Positions 9,724-20,123 are shown, counted from the stretch's first letter. The stretch is DNA of 64,000 nt from Pseudomonadota bacterium (GCA_022563505.1 JADFNG010000002.1:1-64000); one strand, 5' to 3'. A program made the numbers and translations. The notes: a model not told the origin generated them from the sequence alone.

Positions 9724-11058
9724 ATGACACCCTTCAAGATAAACAAGCTCTCCATGTCGGGATTCACATTTCCTGCCATGCCCCTGGCTGGGTTTCTACA
9801 GTCCAAGTACATCCTCCTGATGCCGCTGTATGCGATAACGATGGGACTGGACACAATAGCGATAGCCGGCATTTTCTTCGCCACCAAAATGTTCGACGTC
9901 GTAACAGACCCTGTCTTTGGCATCCTGTCGGACAGATACGAAACCCCGTGGGGCCGGCGGCGGCCCTGGCTGGTGATTGGCACCCTCATTCTCATGCTGG
10001 CTATCTACATGCTGTTTATCCCCGCGGGGCAGGTGGGTCAAGGTTATCTCTTCGGCTGGTTGCTCGTGGTATACGTCGGCTGGACACTCACGACCGTCAG
10101 TCACACCGCCTGGGCGCTGGAGCTGTCGTCGGACTATGACCAGCGAACGAACATCACCGGCTGGCTGCAGGTGTCGGCAATGATCGGCATGATGCTGGTC
10201 GCGCTGGTTCCGGCCGTGATGGAGCAGCTCGGGTCACCGACCCACGCAGAAAAGGTCGCTGCAGTCGGCTGGCTGCTGATCATACTGTTACCCATTGCGG
10301 TCTTCGTCTGCTTGCGCAGCCTCCCCGAGCCCGCTACGCGGCCACCGGAACACATCGGCTTTCGCCGCGCGCTGACCATCGTTGCCGGTAACTGGGCCCT
10401 GCTGCGATTGCTCGGCGCCAACGCAGCAATCACGGCAGCCTACGCCGTGGTCCAGTCGTTGTTCGTCTTCTACGTCACTTACACCTTGCTGCTCGGCGAC
10501 CGTACCGGCTTCACGCTCTTCTTCCTGATGGTGGGTGGCATGGTATTTATCCCGGTATGGGTCAATCTGGCCAAGCGCATCAGCAAGCATGCCACCATGC
10601 AATTTGCCGTGCTCTACGGCATGTTCGTGCCCATCTTGCTGTTGATATTGCCCCCGGAAAGACTCTGGCTGACCGCATTCGCCTTTTTGTTTGTCGGCGC
10701 AATTACTTCGGCGCATGAATTGCTGCCACGCACGATGATGGCGGATGTCTGTGATCACGATCAGGCCGCGAGCGGCAATGAACGCATGGGCCTGTATTAT
10801 TCACTGCTGCAACTGAGCAGCAAGCTGGCCGCAGGCTTCATGGCCAGCGGCATCTATCTGGCGCTGTCCTGGATCGGCTTCGATTCCGATGCCGGCGGGG
10901 AAAACTCGCAGGCGATGATCGACAACATTCGATACCTGATTGTATTCACACCGATCGCCGCTTACTTGCTGGTATTGCTGCTGATGTGGAAATACCCGAT
11001 CGATCGTGCTCGGCAAAAAGAACTGCGCCGTATTATTGACGAACGGGCTGGCATTTGA
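9724..11058 (+). CDS. MFS transporter, glycoside-pentoside-hexuronide (GPH):cation symporter type
   Basis: 444 aa; DVVTDPVFGILSDRYETPWGRRRPWLVIG motif diagnostic of GPH family. Confidence 0.88.
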   Translation: MTPFKINKLSMSGFTFPAMPLAGFLQSKYILLMPLYAITMGLDTIAIAGIFFATKMFDVVTDPVFGILSDRYETPWGRRRPWLVIGTLILMLAIYMLFIPAGQVGQGYLFGWLLVVYVGWTLTTVSHTAWALELSSDYDQRTNITGWLQVSAMIGMMLVALVPAVMEQLGSPTHAEKVAAVGWLLIILLPIAVFVCLRSLPEPATRPPEHIGFRRALTIVAGNWALLRLLGANAAITAAYAVVQSLFVFYVTYTLLLGDRTGFTLFFLMVGGMVFIPVWVNLAKRISKHATMQFAVLYGMFVPILLLILPPERLWLTAFAFLFVGAITSAHELLPRTMMADVCDHDQAASGNERMGLYYSLLQLSSKLAAGFMASGIYLALSWIGFDSDAGGENSQAMIDNIRYLIVFTPIAAYLLVLLLMWKYPIDRARQKELRRIIDERAGI

Positions 11059-11106
11059 CCGATGCGCCGAGCTGTTATCGGGACCGATAGCGGCAAATGC
11101 ACAGGA

Positions 11107-12324
11107 TTATTCAGGCCTTTTCTCCCGGCGCAGGGTTTCGTCAACCAGCCAGTACATGACAGCGGCACCGGCCAGGCCTACCCCGCTCGACGCCATGGCT
11201 GCTGCGCCAAAGGTCGCCCACTTGATCAGCACACCGATCATCAGTGGGCCTCCCGCGTGGCCAAGGTCACCAACAAAGCGCCAGATGCCAAGAAATTCGC
11301 TGCGAGATTCCGGCGGTGCGAGATCCGATCCCAGTGTCAGCAGTGAGCCCGTACCCAGTCCATTTGCGAAGCCCGCCAGCATGGCGACCGCGAGCAATGA
11401 ATCAAAACCCTGTGTCAGTGGCAGCGCAGCCAGCGACACCGCCGACAATACAAGGCAGGGAACACTCATCCATTTGCGGCCATAACGGTCCATGACCATG
11501 CCTACTGGATAAAAGAGAAGCGCATCAATCACAGCGGCCAGTGAGATGATCAGCCCGATGTCCGCAATGCCAAGGCCCAGAAAATGACCGAATAGCGGTA
11601 TCAGGATGATGCGACCGGAGCGCAGCAGTTGCAACGCAAGCGAGGCGAATCCTGCGGTCATCATGGTCCGCGAGTGAACCTTGATGATGCCTTTGATGCG
11701 GGACAGGTGGTTGTTACCCGGGTGCCGATTCGGGCGCACATTGCGGGTACAGGCAGCAACCATGAACACTGCACAGCCCACGCTAATGGTGAGTGCGAAA
11801 AAGGCAGGACCGAAACCCAACGCCGTCACCAACATTGCGCCGGCAACCGGCCCGATGAGCCCGCCAATGCGCATGGCTCCAGCCATGCCCGCAATGGCGC
11901 GACCTCGCTCGCCGATTTGACTGCAGTCGGTAATATAGGATTGACGCCCGATCATCCAGGCCGTGAAGCCCGCGCCCGACACAATCGCCGCGACGCCCAT
12001 AAGCCAGAAGCTGTCCGACAGCGCGAACATTGCAGTGCTGATCGTCATCGCGACAAGACCCGCAATCAAAACCGGCTTGTCACCATAACGTGCCAGCAGG
12101 ATGCCAACCGGCATATCGAATAGAAGCATGCCGATGCCGCGCAGACCGATGAGAAATGCTGCGAATGGCGCGCCGGCACCCTTGTCCAGGGCGTATAACG
12201 GCACCAACACCAGCAAGGCTTGCAAACTGACCGAACTGAGGAGCGTTGGCACGTAAATGGGCAGCAGGAAACGCCGGTAAATGGATCGGGTCGAGCCTGC
12301 ATTTGCCCACGCATTCTCACTCAT
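11107..12324 (-). CDS. MFS transporter
   Basis: 405 aa, ~12 hydrophobic segments; MVMDRYGRKWMSVP MFS loop motif. Confidence 0.85.
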   Translation of the reverse strand: MSENAWANAGSTRSIYRRFLLPIYVPTLLSSVSLQALLVLVPLYALDKGAGAPFAAFLIGLRGIGMLLFDMPVGILLARYGDKPVLIAGLVAMTISTAMFALSDSFWLMGVAAIVSGAGFTAWMIGRQSYITDCSQIGERGRAIAGMAGAMRIGGLIGPVAGAMLVTALGFGPAFFALTISVGCAVFMVAACTRNVRPNRHPGNNHLSRIKGIIKVHSRTMMTAGFASLALQLLRSGRIILIPLFGHFLGLGIADIGLIISLAAVIDALLFYPVGMVMDRYGRKWMSVPCLVLSAVSLAALPLTQGFDSLLAVAMLAGFANGLGTGSLLTLGSDLAPPESRSEFLGIWRFVGDLGHAGGPLMIGVLIKWATFGAAAMASSGVGLAGAAVMYWLVDETLRREKRPE

Positions 12325-12379
12325 ACAGCGGTGTCTTTATCGAGCAAGATGCAATCCGCGCATCGAGCTCGCGGGCAAG

Positions 12380-13402
12380 TCATTCTTCCCTTTGTCGATC
12401 GAAGAACGCAATGCTGTCCTTAACCGCACTCAACTGAACTGCATCAGGGTCATAGATACCTTTGTCATTGCGTTGCACGTAGACGAAACCGTGCACGTCG
12501 TGCTCGTAGGTTTTCCACACCGACTCTTTACCGGACTCTTGCAGCAGATCGTAACCAACCCGGAAGATTCCCTGCAGCTCATCGCTGTTACGGCCCTGCA
12601 CAAAGATCGGCGTATTGATCGTACTGATCCGCCCAAGCGCCACATCCAGATCGATCCGCCCCCGAACTTTATCAGCTTCCCGCATCAGCATGCTTTCAAT
12701 GTCGCGCATACCACTGTCGGGATTCACGTGCACCGTATCGTCTGGAGTGAGAGAAAGAAATTCATGATTGGCCGGTTCACTGGCGATCGCTGCAAACAGG
12801 CCATCGTATTCGGAGGTTATTTTGAACGCCATTTCACCACCGTGACTCATGCCCATGTAACCGACTCTGGTTGCGTCCACGTAAGGCAAAGTCTTGACGT
12901 AATTGATGATGGAAATGACATCCTCGTACTCCAGCGGACCACGATTCAACAGCTGTCGACCCTGACGAACATCCTGCACCAGCTTGCCGTATTTGTCGTA
13001 CGCCAGTTCCACTTCCGCCCTGTACCGCGTCCAGGCGACAGCATATCCAGCCTGCACAAACTGCTCCTGAGTCCAGCTCCGGTTTTGTGTTGCTTCACGA
13101 ACCCAGTCCATACCACCGCCGCCGTTGCCGGACGCAAACAGGATGATTGGAAACGGACCATCACCGTCTGGCTTGCGAATACCGATCGGCGTGTAAAGTC
13201 CGTCAATGGTCTCAACATAAGCGAGATGCACCGGTATATCAGAACCTGCAACCGCCTCGGTAATGACGACTTGCGTTGGATCGATGCTCGGCGCGACTGC
13301 AGTCGCGACCCCTGGAACTCGCTGGCATCCGGTCAGACCCGTTGCCAGGACACTGGCGGCCAAAATAAGCGCCTTAAGAATTGCATATCTGGAAGTTCCC
13401 AT
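12380..13402 (-). CDS. Alpha/beta hydrolase lipoprotein (dienelactone hydrolase/acylaminoacyl-peptidase-like)
   Basis: Start reset to MGTSRYAILKALILAASVLATGLTGC (lipobox) with RBS AAGGAGG; VGYMGMSHGGEMAF nucleophile elbow. Confidence 0.75.
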   Translation of the reverse strand: MGTSRYAILKALILAASVLATGLTGCQRVPGVATAVAPSIDPTQVVITEAVAGSDIPVHLAYVETIDGLYTPIGIRKPDGDGPFPIILFASGNGGGGMDWVREATQNRSWTQEQFVQAGYAVAWTRYRAEVELAYDKYGKLVQDVRQGRQLLNRGPLEYEDVISIINYVKTLPYVDATRVGYMGMSHGGEMAFKITSEYDGLFAAIASEPANHEFLSLTPDDTVHVNPDSGMRDIESMLMREADKVRGRIDLDVALGRISTINTPIFVQGRNSDELQGIFRVGYDLLQESGKESVWKTYEHDVHGFVYVQRNDKGIYDPDAVQLSAVKDSIAFFDRQREE

Positions 13403-13484
13403 AGTCACACCCTCCTTGAGCCTGCACGGCGGACTCAGCCATACGCCGTTCAACGCTCAATAGTAACCGCGGACAGTCAATTAA

Positions 13485-13498
13485 CGCAATCGTTTGCA
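13485..13498. promoter_or_regulatory. LacI-type operator CGCAATCGTTTGCA (site 4)
   Basis: 83 bp upstream of the alpha/beta hydrolase start (13402, minus strand); shares ATTAACGCAATCGTTTGCAT with site 1. Confidence 0.75.
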
Positions 13499-13568
13499 TT
13501 ATGAAGGCACGGTATTGCTGAAAACTCTGGCGGCGAATCGCGAGATGCGGCACTTCGAGCAGAATTGA

Positions 13569-15560
13569 TCAGCCGAATATCAACGACGGGTGGAGCTGCA
13601 GGTTCATGATCCTGGAGTACAGGCCCCAGACCACGAGCAGGCTGATCGCCGCATAGACGAGGCTGACTGTCCAGCTGAAATTTCCCCAGCGACGCGCATA
13701 GAGGCCAACGAAAAGCGGCAGCGCAACCAACTGGCCAGCGACATAGGTCGTCGCCAGCAATGCCAGCAGGTAGCCAAGAAACTTCATGCTGGCAGACAGA
13801 TCCCATTCCCGGGAGGCCGCGGCGACCGCCAACGCCGGGCCACCGGCTGCTTTAACGTGCCTGACACTGGCACGTGCGTCCTGAACAAGGACCAGCAACG
13901 CCAGGGGAATAGCCAGCATCAGCAATGTCGCCGGAAACCGGGAAGTTGCGGCATCGGCGAAATTCGCGGCCGCAGCATAGGCCCAAACGAATACGGACAG
14001 CATTGCCACGGCCAGGATGCAGGACATCAGCGATTGCGACAGACCACCGTTGTCAGCATTGTCAGTATTGCTGACCTTGACCGACTTGGGCCTGGTTATG
14101 CCGCGAGCGGCGAGAAAAATGGTCACCACGATCGCGACTTCGATGACAACCACGATGGGCCTTTGGTACATCCAGCTGAAACCATCGTGCAGTTGTATCG
14201 TGAGTTGGAAATTGTTCTCAATAAGGGTGCCAAGAACAAGGGCGAGAATCAGTGGTGGTCGCGGCCAGCCGCCCTGCTTCATCGCGTAGCCCAAAGCACC
14301 CATTGCCAGACAGGTCCACCAGTCACCCATGGAACTGGTTGCCACCCAGGCACCCATGAGCAGCACGACCATGACGCCAGGGACAACGTAGTGCGCCGGC
14401 AAAAATGCAACTTTCGCTATTTGTCGACTCAAAAGCATCAGCAGTCCGGCCGCCAGAACATTGGCGATCGCAATGTCCCAGATCATGCTGAACGTCAGGT
14501 CCAGATTGACCGTTAGCATGTCCGGACCCGGTTGCAATCCCTTGATAACCAAAGCACTCAACAAAATCGCAGCGCCAAGACTCCCGGGTATTCCGAAGGC
14601 TAGCGTCGGAATAAGGGCGCCTGCCCGAGAGGCATTATTGGCGGCCTCCGGCGCTATGACGCCACGAATATCACCTTTGCCGAACATCGACTTGTCGGCG
14701 GCGCTCTGTACCGCGTGCCCGTAGGCGATCCAGTCAACAATCGCCCCGCCAAGACCCGGCAGTATGCCGACGTAGGTACCGATGAGTGACGCACGCAGTG
14801 TCAGCCAGCGGTGACGGAATACATCCTTGACGCCACGCATCATCCCACCGCGACCGTCATCGGACATTTCGACACGGGAGATGGAGGTGTTCTTTACGGC
14901 CATTTCGAGAAGTTCGGGTATGCCGAACAGTCCGAGTGCGATCGGAATGATAGGAATACCATCGAGGAGGTATGCGAATTGCAGGTGGAAGCGGGGCACA
15001 CCGGTCGCCTCGGCATAGCCAACCGTAGTGAGTAACAGCCCAAACAGGGCGACGGTCAATCCCTTGGCAATATGATCTCCGGACAACACGCCAACCATGG
15101 TGAGTCCGAGCAAACCCAGCAGCAGAAACTCAGGAATTCCGAAAGCGAATATCACCGGCAAGATAAACGGCAATGAGACAGCCATGAGTACGGCGCCAAA
15201 AACACCGCCAAACGCCGATACGGTATAGGCGGCACCAAATGCACGTGCGGCCTGACCCTTTTTCGCCAAAGGGTAGCCGTCAAGAATCGTAGCTTGGGAT
15301 GCAACACTTCCAGGAATACCCAGCAAGATCGCCGAGATGGTGTCACTGGTGGAGGTCACGGCATACAGACCCATCAGCAAGGCAAACGCTGGCACCGGCT
15401 CCATACTGAAGGTGAATGGCAACAGCAAGACCAGACCGACCACGCCACCGAGACCAGGCACGGCACCCACCCACAGGCCAATAAAAACACCCAGGAGTAA
15501 ATAGCCGAAGGTCGGCCAGCTCAAGACCAGGCTCAAGCCCGCCAACATGCCATCAATCAT
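13569..15560 (-). CDS. Tripartite tricarboxylate transporter permease, TctA-TctB fusion
   Basis: 663 aa; TctA motifs GAVPGLGGVVGLVLLLPFTF...LLGIPGSVASQATILDGYPLAKKGQAARA; C-terminal ~150 aa four-TM TctB-like domain. Confidence 0.9.
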   Translation of the reverse strand: MIDGMLAGLSLVLSWPTFGYLLLGVFIGLWVGAVPGLGGVVGLVLLLPFTFSMEPVPAFALLMGLYAVTSTSDTISAILLGIPGSVASQATILDGYPLAKKGQAARAFGAAYTVSAFGGVFGAVLMAVSLPFILPVIFAFGIPEFLLLGLLGLTMVGVLSGDHIAKGLTVALFGLLLTTVGYAEATGVPRFHLQFAYLLDGIPIIPIALGLFGIPELLEMAVKNTSISRVEMSDDGRGGMMRGVKDVFRHRWLTLRASLIGTYVGILPGLGGAIVDWIAYGHAVQSAADKSMFGKGDIRGVIAPEAANNASRAGALIPTLAFGIPGSLGAAILLSALVIKGLQPGPDMLTVNLDLTFSMIWDIAIANVLAAGLLMLLSRQIAKVAFLPAHYVVPGVMVVLLMGAWVATSSMGDWWTCLAMGALGYAMKQGGWPRPPLILALVLGTLIENNFQLTIQLHDGFSWMYQRPIVVVIEVAIVVTIFLAARGITRPKSVKVSNTDNADNGGLSQSLMSCILAVAMLSVFVWAYAAAANFADAATSRFPATLLMLAIPLALLVLVQDARASVRHVKAAGGPALAVAAASREWDLSASMKFLGYLLALLATTYVAGQLVALPLFVGLYARRWGNFSWTVSLVYAAISLLVVWGLYSRIMNLQLHPSLIFG

Positions 15561-15646
15561 GTCACTTCAGCCATGGCAAGGTTGTTCTCGCGGCGCGCAT
15601 TGTGCCTGGAAACTCGCACGTAATCTGACCCTCAAATTATCCCGGG

Positions 15647-16726
15647 CTAGCGGACCTGCTGAATGTATTGATCGAGAAGTACACGTGTGGCGTCAGGCGC
15701 GTTTGCCATATCGTCAAGAATCTTCGCGCCCTGCTCGGAACTAACCACTGGCAGGTTGAAGCCAAACATTCTCTTTTCTTCCGCCAGGTATTCCTCGTCC
15801 TGCGTCACTTGCGCGAAACTGTCCCTCAGGATTTGCTCAATCGCTGGCGACGATTCGCGCGGCAAGAAAGCCGCATAGACGATGCCATTGACGCTCGGCA
15901 ACAACCATTTATACAGCTCAAAAAGTTCTCCAGCGGGTGCCTCACCTTTCACCGACTCGTAGTAATCGATAAAGCTGGGAATATCGCCCGCTGCGGGCAA
16001 CGGAACAATCTCGCCCGTGGCATCGATTATCGGGTTGTACCACAAGGGAATCACCTCGCCGTTTTTGACCACGTTTGGCTCAACGGTAAATCGATAGAAA
16101 TTCAGCGGGGCGGTCTGAATATCGATCTCCTTGCGCCGCACCGCATTGAATACATCGCTCGCGCCTGAAAACCCCGTGATGCTCACGTAGTCAATACCCA
16201 GAATATCCAGCGTCAGTCTCCCGAGGACACTGAATCGATGCGCGGGACCCTGGCCGCCGAACTTTAGCCCTGCAACATTGGGCAAATCTTCTGCGCTTGG
16301 CAAACGCTCTGTGCGGGCAAAGGTCATGTTGGGGCTGGTGAGTGCACCGATCAGTGGCATCATTGACAGGTCGGCACGCAATCCCTGTGCACGCACGATG
16401 ATCGCGGTAGCGGACACCGGGGAGAAGAAGATTTCCAGATCGTCAGGGTGCTTCTTGTCCCACGCGAGATTCCAGACTCGCGAGCCGGCGCCGCCGGGGA
16501 CATTTTTTACCACCATAGTCGGCCGCCCCGGGATGTGCTCCTGCCAAAAGCGCACAAAGGAACGCACAACCAGGTCCGCACCACTTCCGGGCGGGCGCCC
16601 GACATAAACGAAAACTGTCTTGCCGGCGTAAAATTCCTTTTCTGTGGTATCACCACAAGCCGTCAACAACATCGTGCCAAACAGCAAAACAACAATCACA
16701 CTGCGCATCATCGATTTCATTTCCAT
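15647..16726 (-). CDS. TctC-like tripartite tricarboxylate transporter substrate-binding lipoprotein
   Basis: LLFGTMLLTACGD lipobox; PTMVVKNVPGGAGSRVWN typical TctC motif; adjacent to TctA. Confidence 0.85.
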   Translation of the reverse strand: MEMKSMMRSVIVVLLFGTMLLTACGDTTEKEFYAGKTVFVYVGRPPGSGADLVVRSFVRFWQEHIPGRPTMVVKNVPGGAGSRVWNLAWDKKHPDDLEIFFSPVSATAIIVRAQGLRADLSMMPLIGALTSPNMTFARTERLPSAEDLPNVAGLKFGGQGPAHRFSVLGRLTLDILGIDYVSITGFSGASDVFNAVRRKEIDIQTAPLNFYRFTVEPNVVKNGEVIPLWYNPIIDATGEIVPLPAAGDIPSFIDYYESVKGEAPAGELFELYKWLLPSVNGIVYAAFLPRESSPAIEQILRDSFAQVTQDEEYLAEEKRMFGFNLPVVSSEQGAKILDDMANAPDATRVLLDQYIQQVR

Positions 16727-16744
16727 TTTCAGTAAGCGTCCGGG

Positions 16745-17728
16745 CTAGACCACGCGATTAGCAGGTGGCTCATCATGCAGTAAAAACTGTTCCACATTTT
16801 GCCAGGCGGAGCGAAACAAATGCACCCATGATTGCCGCGTGACGCCCGCGATATGTGGCGTCAGCAACAGGCGCCGGCCGACTTCCTGTGCGGATGAAAG
16901 TAAAGGGTTATCCGGCCTCGGTGGCTCTGTCGAATAGACATCCACCGCCGCCCCGCCAAGATGGCCGTTGATCAGGTGTCGAACCAGAGCGGCCTCATCA
17001 ACGATCCCGCCGCGAGCGGCATTAATCAGTATTGCTCCGTCTTTCATTTCACCCAGCTCGCGGTCGCCAATCAGGGATTCAGTCGATGGCAGCAGCGGCA
17101 CGTGCAACGTCACGATATCCGCGGATGCGAGCAGTGCGTGCAGTGGCATGGCCACAGCGGACAATTGGCTCACCGCTTCCGGATCGCGGGGAGCGGGGTC
17201 GTGATACACAATTTTGCTCCCCAGAGCATGGAACGTCTGTGCCACTGTCATGCCGATGACGCCGAGCCCGACCACGCCGACGGTGAGACCCTCGAGGCCG
17301 TTCAGATACTCTGCCAGCATGCGACGCCGTGCGTTGACATAGTCTCCTTTGCGTAGCTCTCCATCCGCCCAGAAGGTTTTCCGCAGCAGCGTCAGGGCAC
17401 TCGACACCGCATATTCGGCAATCGCTGCGCTTGAGCCGCCGGGGACATTGGCGATCGCGATGCCCATCGTCTTCATGGCATCTACATCCATGCGGTCGAT
17501 CCCGGCTCCGGTTACCTGCACCAGGCGGATACGGCTGCCTGCAAATAATGCAGCCGGCAACTTCGGACCAACGGCTGGAATCAGTAATGCCCTCGCGGTG
17601 GCCAGGTGTTGTTGTAGATCGCTGTCCTGCGGGCCCATATAACGAATCGACAGGCCTTCGGGCGGCGTAACGCCGATGTCAAGAAAATCGTCTTCCGGGC
17701 GCAGACATACGACATCCGATGTCACCAC
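16745..17728 (-). CDS. NAD-dependent D-2-hydroxyacid dehydrogenase
   Basis: 327 aa; LTVGVVGLGVIGMTVAQTFHALG NAD site, INAARGGIVDEAALV, LTPHIAGVTRQS. Confidence 0.9.
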   Translation of the reverse strand: MVTSDVVCLRPEDDFLDIGVTPPEGLSIRYMGPQDSDLQQHLATARALLIPAVGPKLPAALFAGSRIRLVQVTGAGIDRMDVDAMKTMGIAIANVPGGSSAAIAEYAVSSALTLLRKTFWADGELRKGDYVNARRRMLAEYLNGLEGLTVGVVGLGVIGMTVAQTFHALGSKIVYHDPAPRDPEAVSQLSAVAMPLHALLASADIVTLHVPLLPSTESLIGDRELGEMKDGAILINAARGGIVDEAALVRHLINGHLGGAAVDVYSTEPPRPDNPLLSSAQEVGRRLLLTPHIAGVTRQSWVHLFRSAWQNVEQFLLHDEPPANRVV

Positions 17729-17762
17729 CGCTTTTCCCTGGGAATATCATGCGAAGAGAAAT

Positions 17763-18122
17763 TCATTTTTGCTCAGTGCAAGTTGCAGTAGGAAAGAAAC
17801 ACAGCATGCGCAGGGGGGTGTCGCCGGTATTGCGCGTCAGGTGCAGTTCACCTGCCGGGACAAGAATGGTGTCTCCAGCCACAACCTTTGCTTCACCCTC
17901 GGCCGTACGCGTCGCGCCCTGGCCGGAGAGCACGTACATGCATTCTTCGAAATCATTATGCCGGTGTGGATTACGTGGCGATTCACCTGGCGTCGCGACC
18001 GGTATCTCCACCAGTCGCAACGTCACCTGGGCCGATCCGATCGCATTCGATACGATTTCGAGGGACTTCCGGCCGGGCAGATTGAGGTCTTTAGCGTCAC
18101 TCGGATGAATAATTTTCACCAT
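17763..18122 (-). CDS. Cupin domain protein
   Basis: 119 aa; PHRHNDFEECMYVLSGQG...GDTILVPAGELHLTRNTGDTPLRMLCFFP cupin motifs. Confidence 0.85.
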   Translation of the reverse strand: MVKIIHPSDAKDLNLPGRKSLEIVSNAIGSAQVTLRLVEIPVATPGESPRNPHRHNDFEECMYVLSGQGATRTAEGEAKVVAGDTILVPAGELHLTRNTGDTPLRMLCFFPTATCTEQK

Positions 18123-18163
18123 TGCAGCTCTCCATTTGACGCCAGCGCAAAGTCTAGTCCGGG

Positions 18164-18976
18164 CTAGGCGCTCACGCCCCTGAGGTGCTTCACCTCGGCG
18201 ACGCCCTGCTGAATCTCTCCGAGGTATTTGAAGGTTGTCGTCGCTTCCGCCGCGATTGCATCCGCGATATCGCTCAGCATGCGCCGGCCTTTTTCAACCG
18301 TCGCATGTTCTGGACTGCCGTACCAACCCGTGGGCGCGATCGAGCGGATGTCCGTCAACACCGGCTGATAACTGCGGGTGCGCCTTAGCTTATCCATCTT
18401 CAAACCGAGCTTATGGTCGGATGAATAGTCAATCCGGTCAAGATGTACAAGGTCGGGTTTGTGGGCTAACACGGCCAGCGCCTCGATTTCACCGCCGTGC
18501 GTCAGGCCGCCGCAATCATGTCCCCAAAGTTCAGCCGCGACGTAACAGGCGTGGACGATAAAGACGGTCATTCCGTGCTCACGATGCAGCGCTTCAGCGG
18601 CAATGGACAGCGAGGCACTATTGCCCTCGTGCCAGTTCAGGATGAGCAACTGCTTTGCGCCATGGCGTGCTGTCGATACGCAGGTTTCGATGACCACGCG
18701 CATGTAGGTCTCGGGTGTCAGTGTGATTGTGCCCTCAAACGGCATGTGCATGGGTGTTACGCCGAGCGGTCCGCCGGGCAGAACCAGGCCGTTCATTCGC
18801 TCGGCCACCGCGTGGCCGATCACATTCGCCGCATAGATGTCGGTTCCGGTTGGCAGATGCGGTCCGTGTTGCTCGACACTGCCGGCCGGCAGGATTACGA
18901 GGGGGTTAGCTTGCAATTGCGCTGCGATCTCTGGTTGTGTGAGTTCGATAAAGTAGCGGCTGGATAATGTCTTCAT
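18164..18976 (-). CDS. Creatininase family protein
   Basis: 270 aa; LVILPAGSVEQHGPHLPTGTD, LNWHEGN, LTHGGEIE creatininase metal-site motifs. Confidence 0.92.
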   Translation of the reverse strand: MKTLSSRYFIELTQPEIAAQLQANPLVILPAGSVEQHGPHLPTGTDIYAANVIGHAVAERMNGLVLPGGPLGVTPMHMPFEGTITLTPETYMRVVIETCVSTARHGAKQLLILNWHEGNSASLSIAAEALHREHGMTVFIVHACYVAAELWGHDCGGLTHGGEIEALAVLAHKPDLVHLDRIDYSSDHKLGLKMDKLRRTRSYQPVLTDIRSIAPTGWYGSPEHATVEKGRRMLSDIADAIAAEATTTFKYLGEIQQGVAEVKHLRGVSA

Positions 18977-20064
18977 ATGAAATTTACCTGGGGTGTTTCA
19001 ATGTTGGCCTGTGCGTCATCGAATATGTCCTGCAGTTTCACGGCGGCACCATTGTTCTCGATTGAACGCAACGCCGCGTACACCACCGCCACCGCGACGT
19101 TGCCGTTGGCGGCGCTCAATTCACAGCCGTTACCGCCCGCGCAAACTTCGGCAAACATTTCGAGTTCGTCCTGGAACATATCGCCCGGCGGGATTGTCAG
19201 GATTTCGCGTTTACTAAAGCCGTTCTTGCCGCGTTGAATATACAGTTCAGAGGTCTCATGAAGTTTATCCGGCGTATCCCAGGTGCTGAAATCCAGTTCG
19301 TAGTGCATCAATCCCTTTTGACCGAAGAGGCGAATGGAATAGATGCCCGGGGAGGTCCAGCACGATCCGACGTAGGCGACAGCACCGCTCTTGAATCTCA
19401 TCAGGGTCAGGGATTGATCGTCAACTTCGGCACCCACCGGTGACAACCTGGCGGCCATTGAGACAACCTCCTCAATTTCGCCACCCAGATAATGCAGCGC
19501 ATCAAATTGATGGGTGGCCAACTGCGACAATGGTCCGCCGGGTGCCTTGTCCCTGTACCAGCGCCAGGTGTCGGGCGTTAATTCGAGCGCTCTTTCGTTT
19601 GAGAAGTTCGCCTCGATCAGGGAGACCCGACCGATCTCGCCGCTGTCGATCGCCGCCTTGATCATGCGCGTGCCTTTGAGTAGTCGCGCACTGTGACCCA
19701 CCATCACCTGTATACCGTAGCGGTGCTGCAGAGCCTCGATCTGCAGGCCGTTTTCCAGCGTATTCGCAATCGGCTTCTCCGTGTAGATGTGCTTTCCCGC
19801 CCTGGCAACCTGCTCGGCAACCGGCAGATGCTGTTCATTGGGGACCGTGAGAATAATGCCCTTGATCTCGGGGTTGGCCAGCAATTCTTCCATGCTGTCC
19901 GCACAGGCAATATTGCAATCGTTCTGATACGCGTCCCGCTTCTCCTGAGAGCGGCTGAAACCACAGGCTATCTCCAGTTTTTCGGATTTCCCGGCGGCCC
20001 GTGTCAGGACTCTGGCCCAGCGGCCAAGACCGACAATGCCTAATTTTACGGACTTCGAACTCAT
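18973..20064 (-). CDS. Gfo/Idh/MocA family oxidoreductase
   Basis: LGIVGLGRWARVLTRAAG, VARAGKHIYTEKPIANTLENG EKP motif; 4-bp overlap with creatininase gene. Confidence 0.92.
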   Translation of the reverse strand: MSSKSVKLGIVGLGRWARVLTRAAGKSEKLEIACGFSRSQEKRDAYQNDCNIACADSMEELLANPEIKGIILTVPNEQHLPVAEQVARAGKHIYTEKPIANTLENGLQIEALQHRYGIQVMVGHSARLLKGTRMIKAAIDSGEIGRVSLIEANFSNERALELTPDTWRWYRDKAPGGPLSQLATHQFDALHYLGGEIEEVVSMAARLSPVGAEVDDQSLTLMRFKSGAVAYVGSCWTSPGIYSIRLFGQKGLMHYELDFSTWDTPDKLHETSELYIQRGKNGFSKREILTIPPGDMFQDELEMFAEVCAGGNGCELSAANGNVAVAVVYAALRSIENNGAAVKLQDIFDDAQANIETPQVNFI

Positions 20065-20123
20065 TGAGCGGACCTCGTATTGAACGTTGGTGCTAGAGTG
20101 CGGTTGAGGCGTATGATTATACG

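Noticed and set aside
12344-12360. TGCAATCCGCGCATCG near a gene start
   Set aside because: Loses the central CG and spacing of the operator consensus
12281-13504. 407-aa plus-strand ORF
   Set aside because: Antisense to the alpha/beta hydrolase lipoprotein gene, which has signal peptide, lipobox and nucleophile motif
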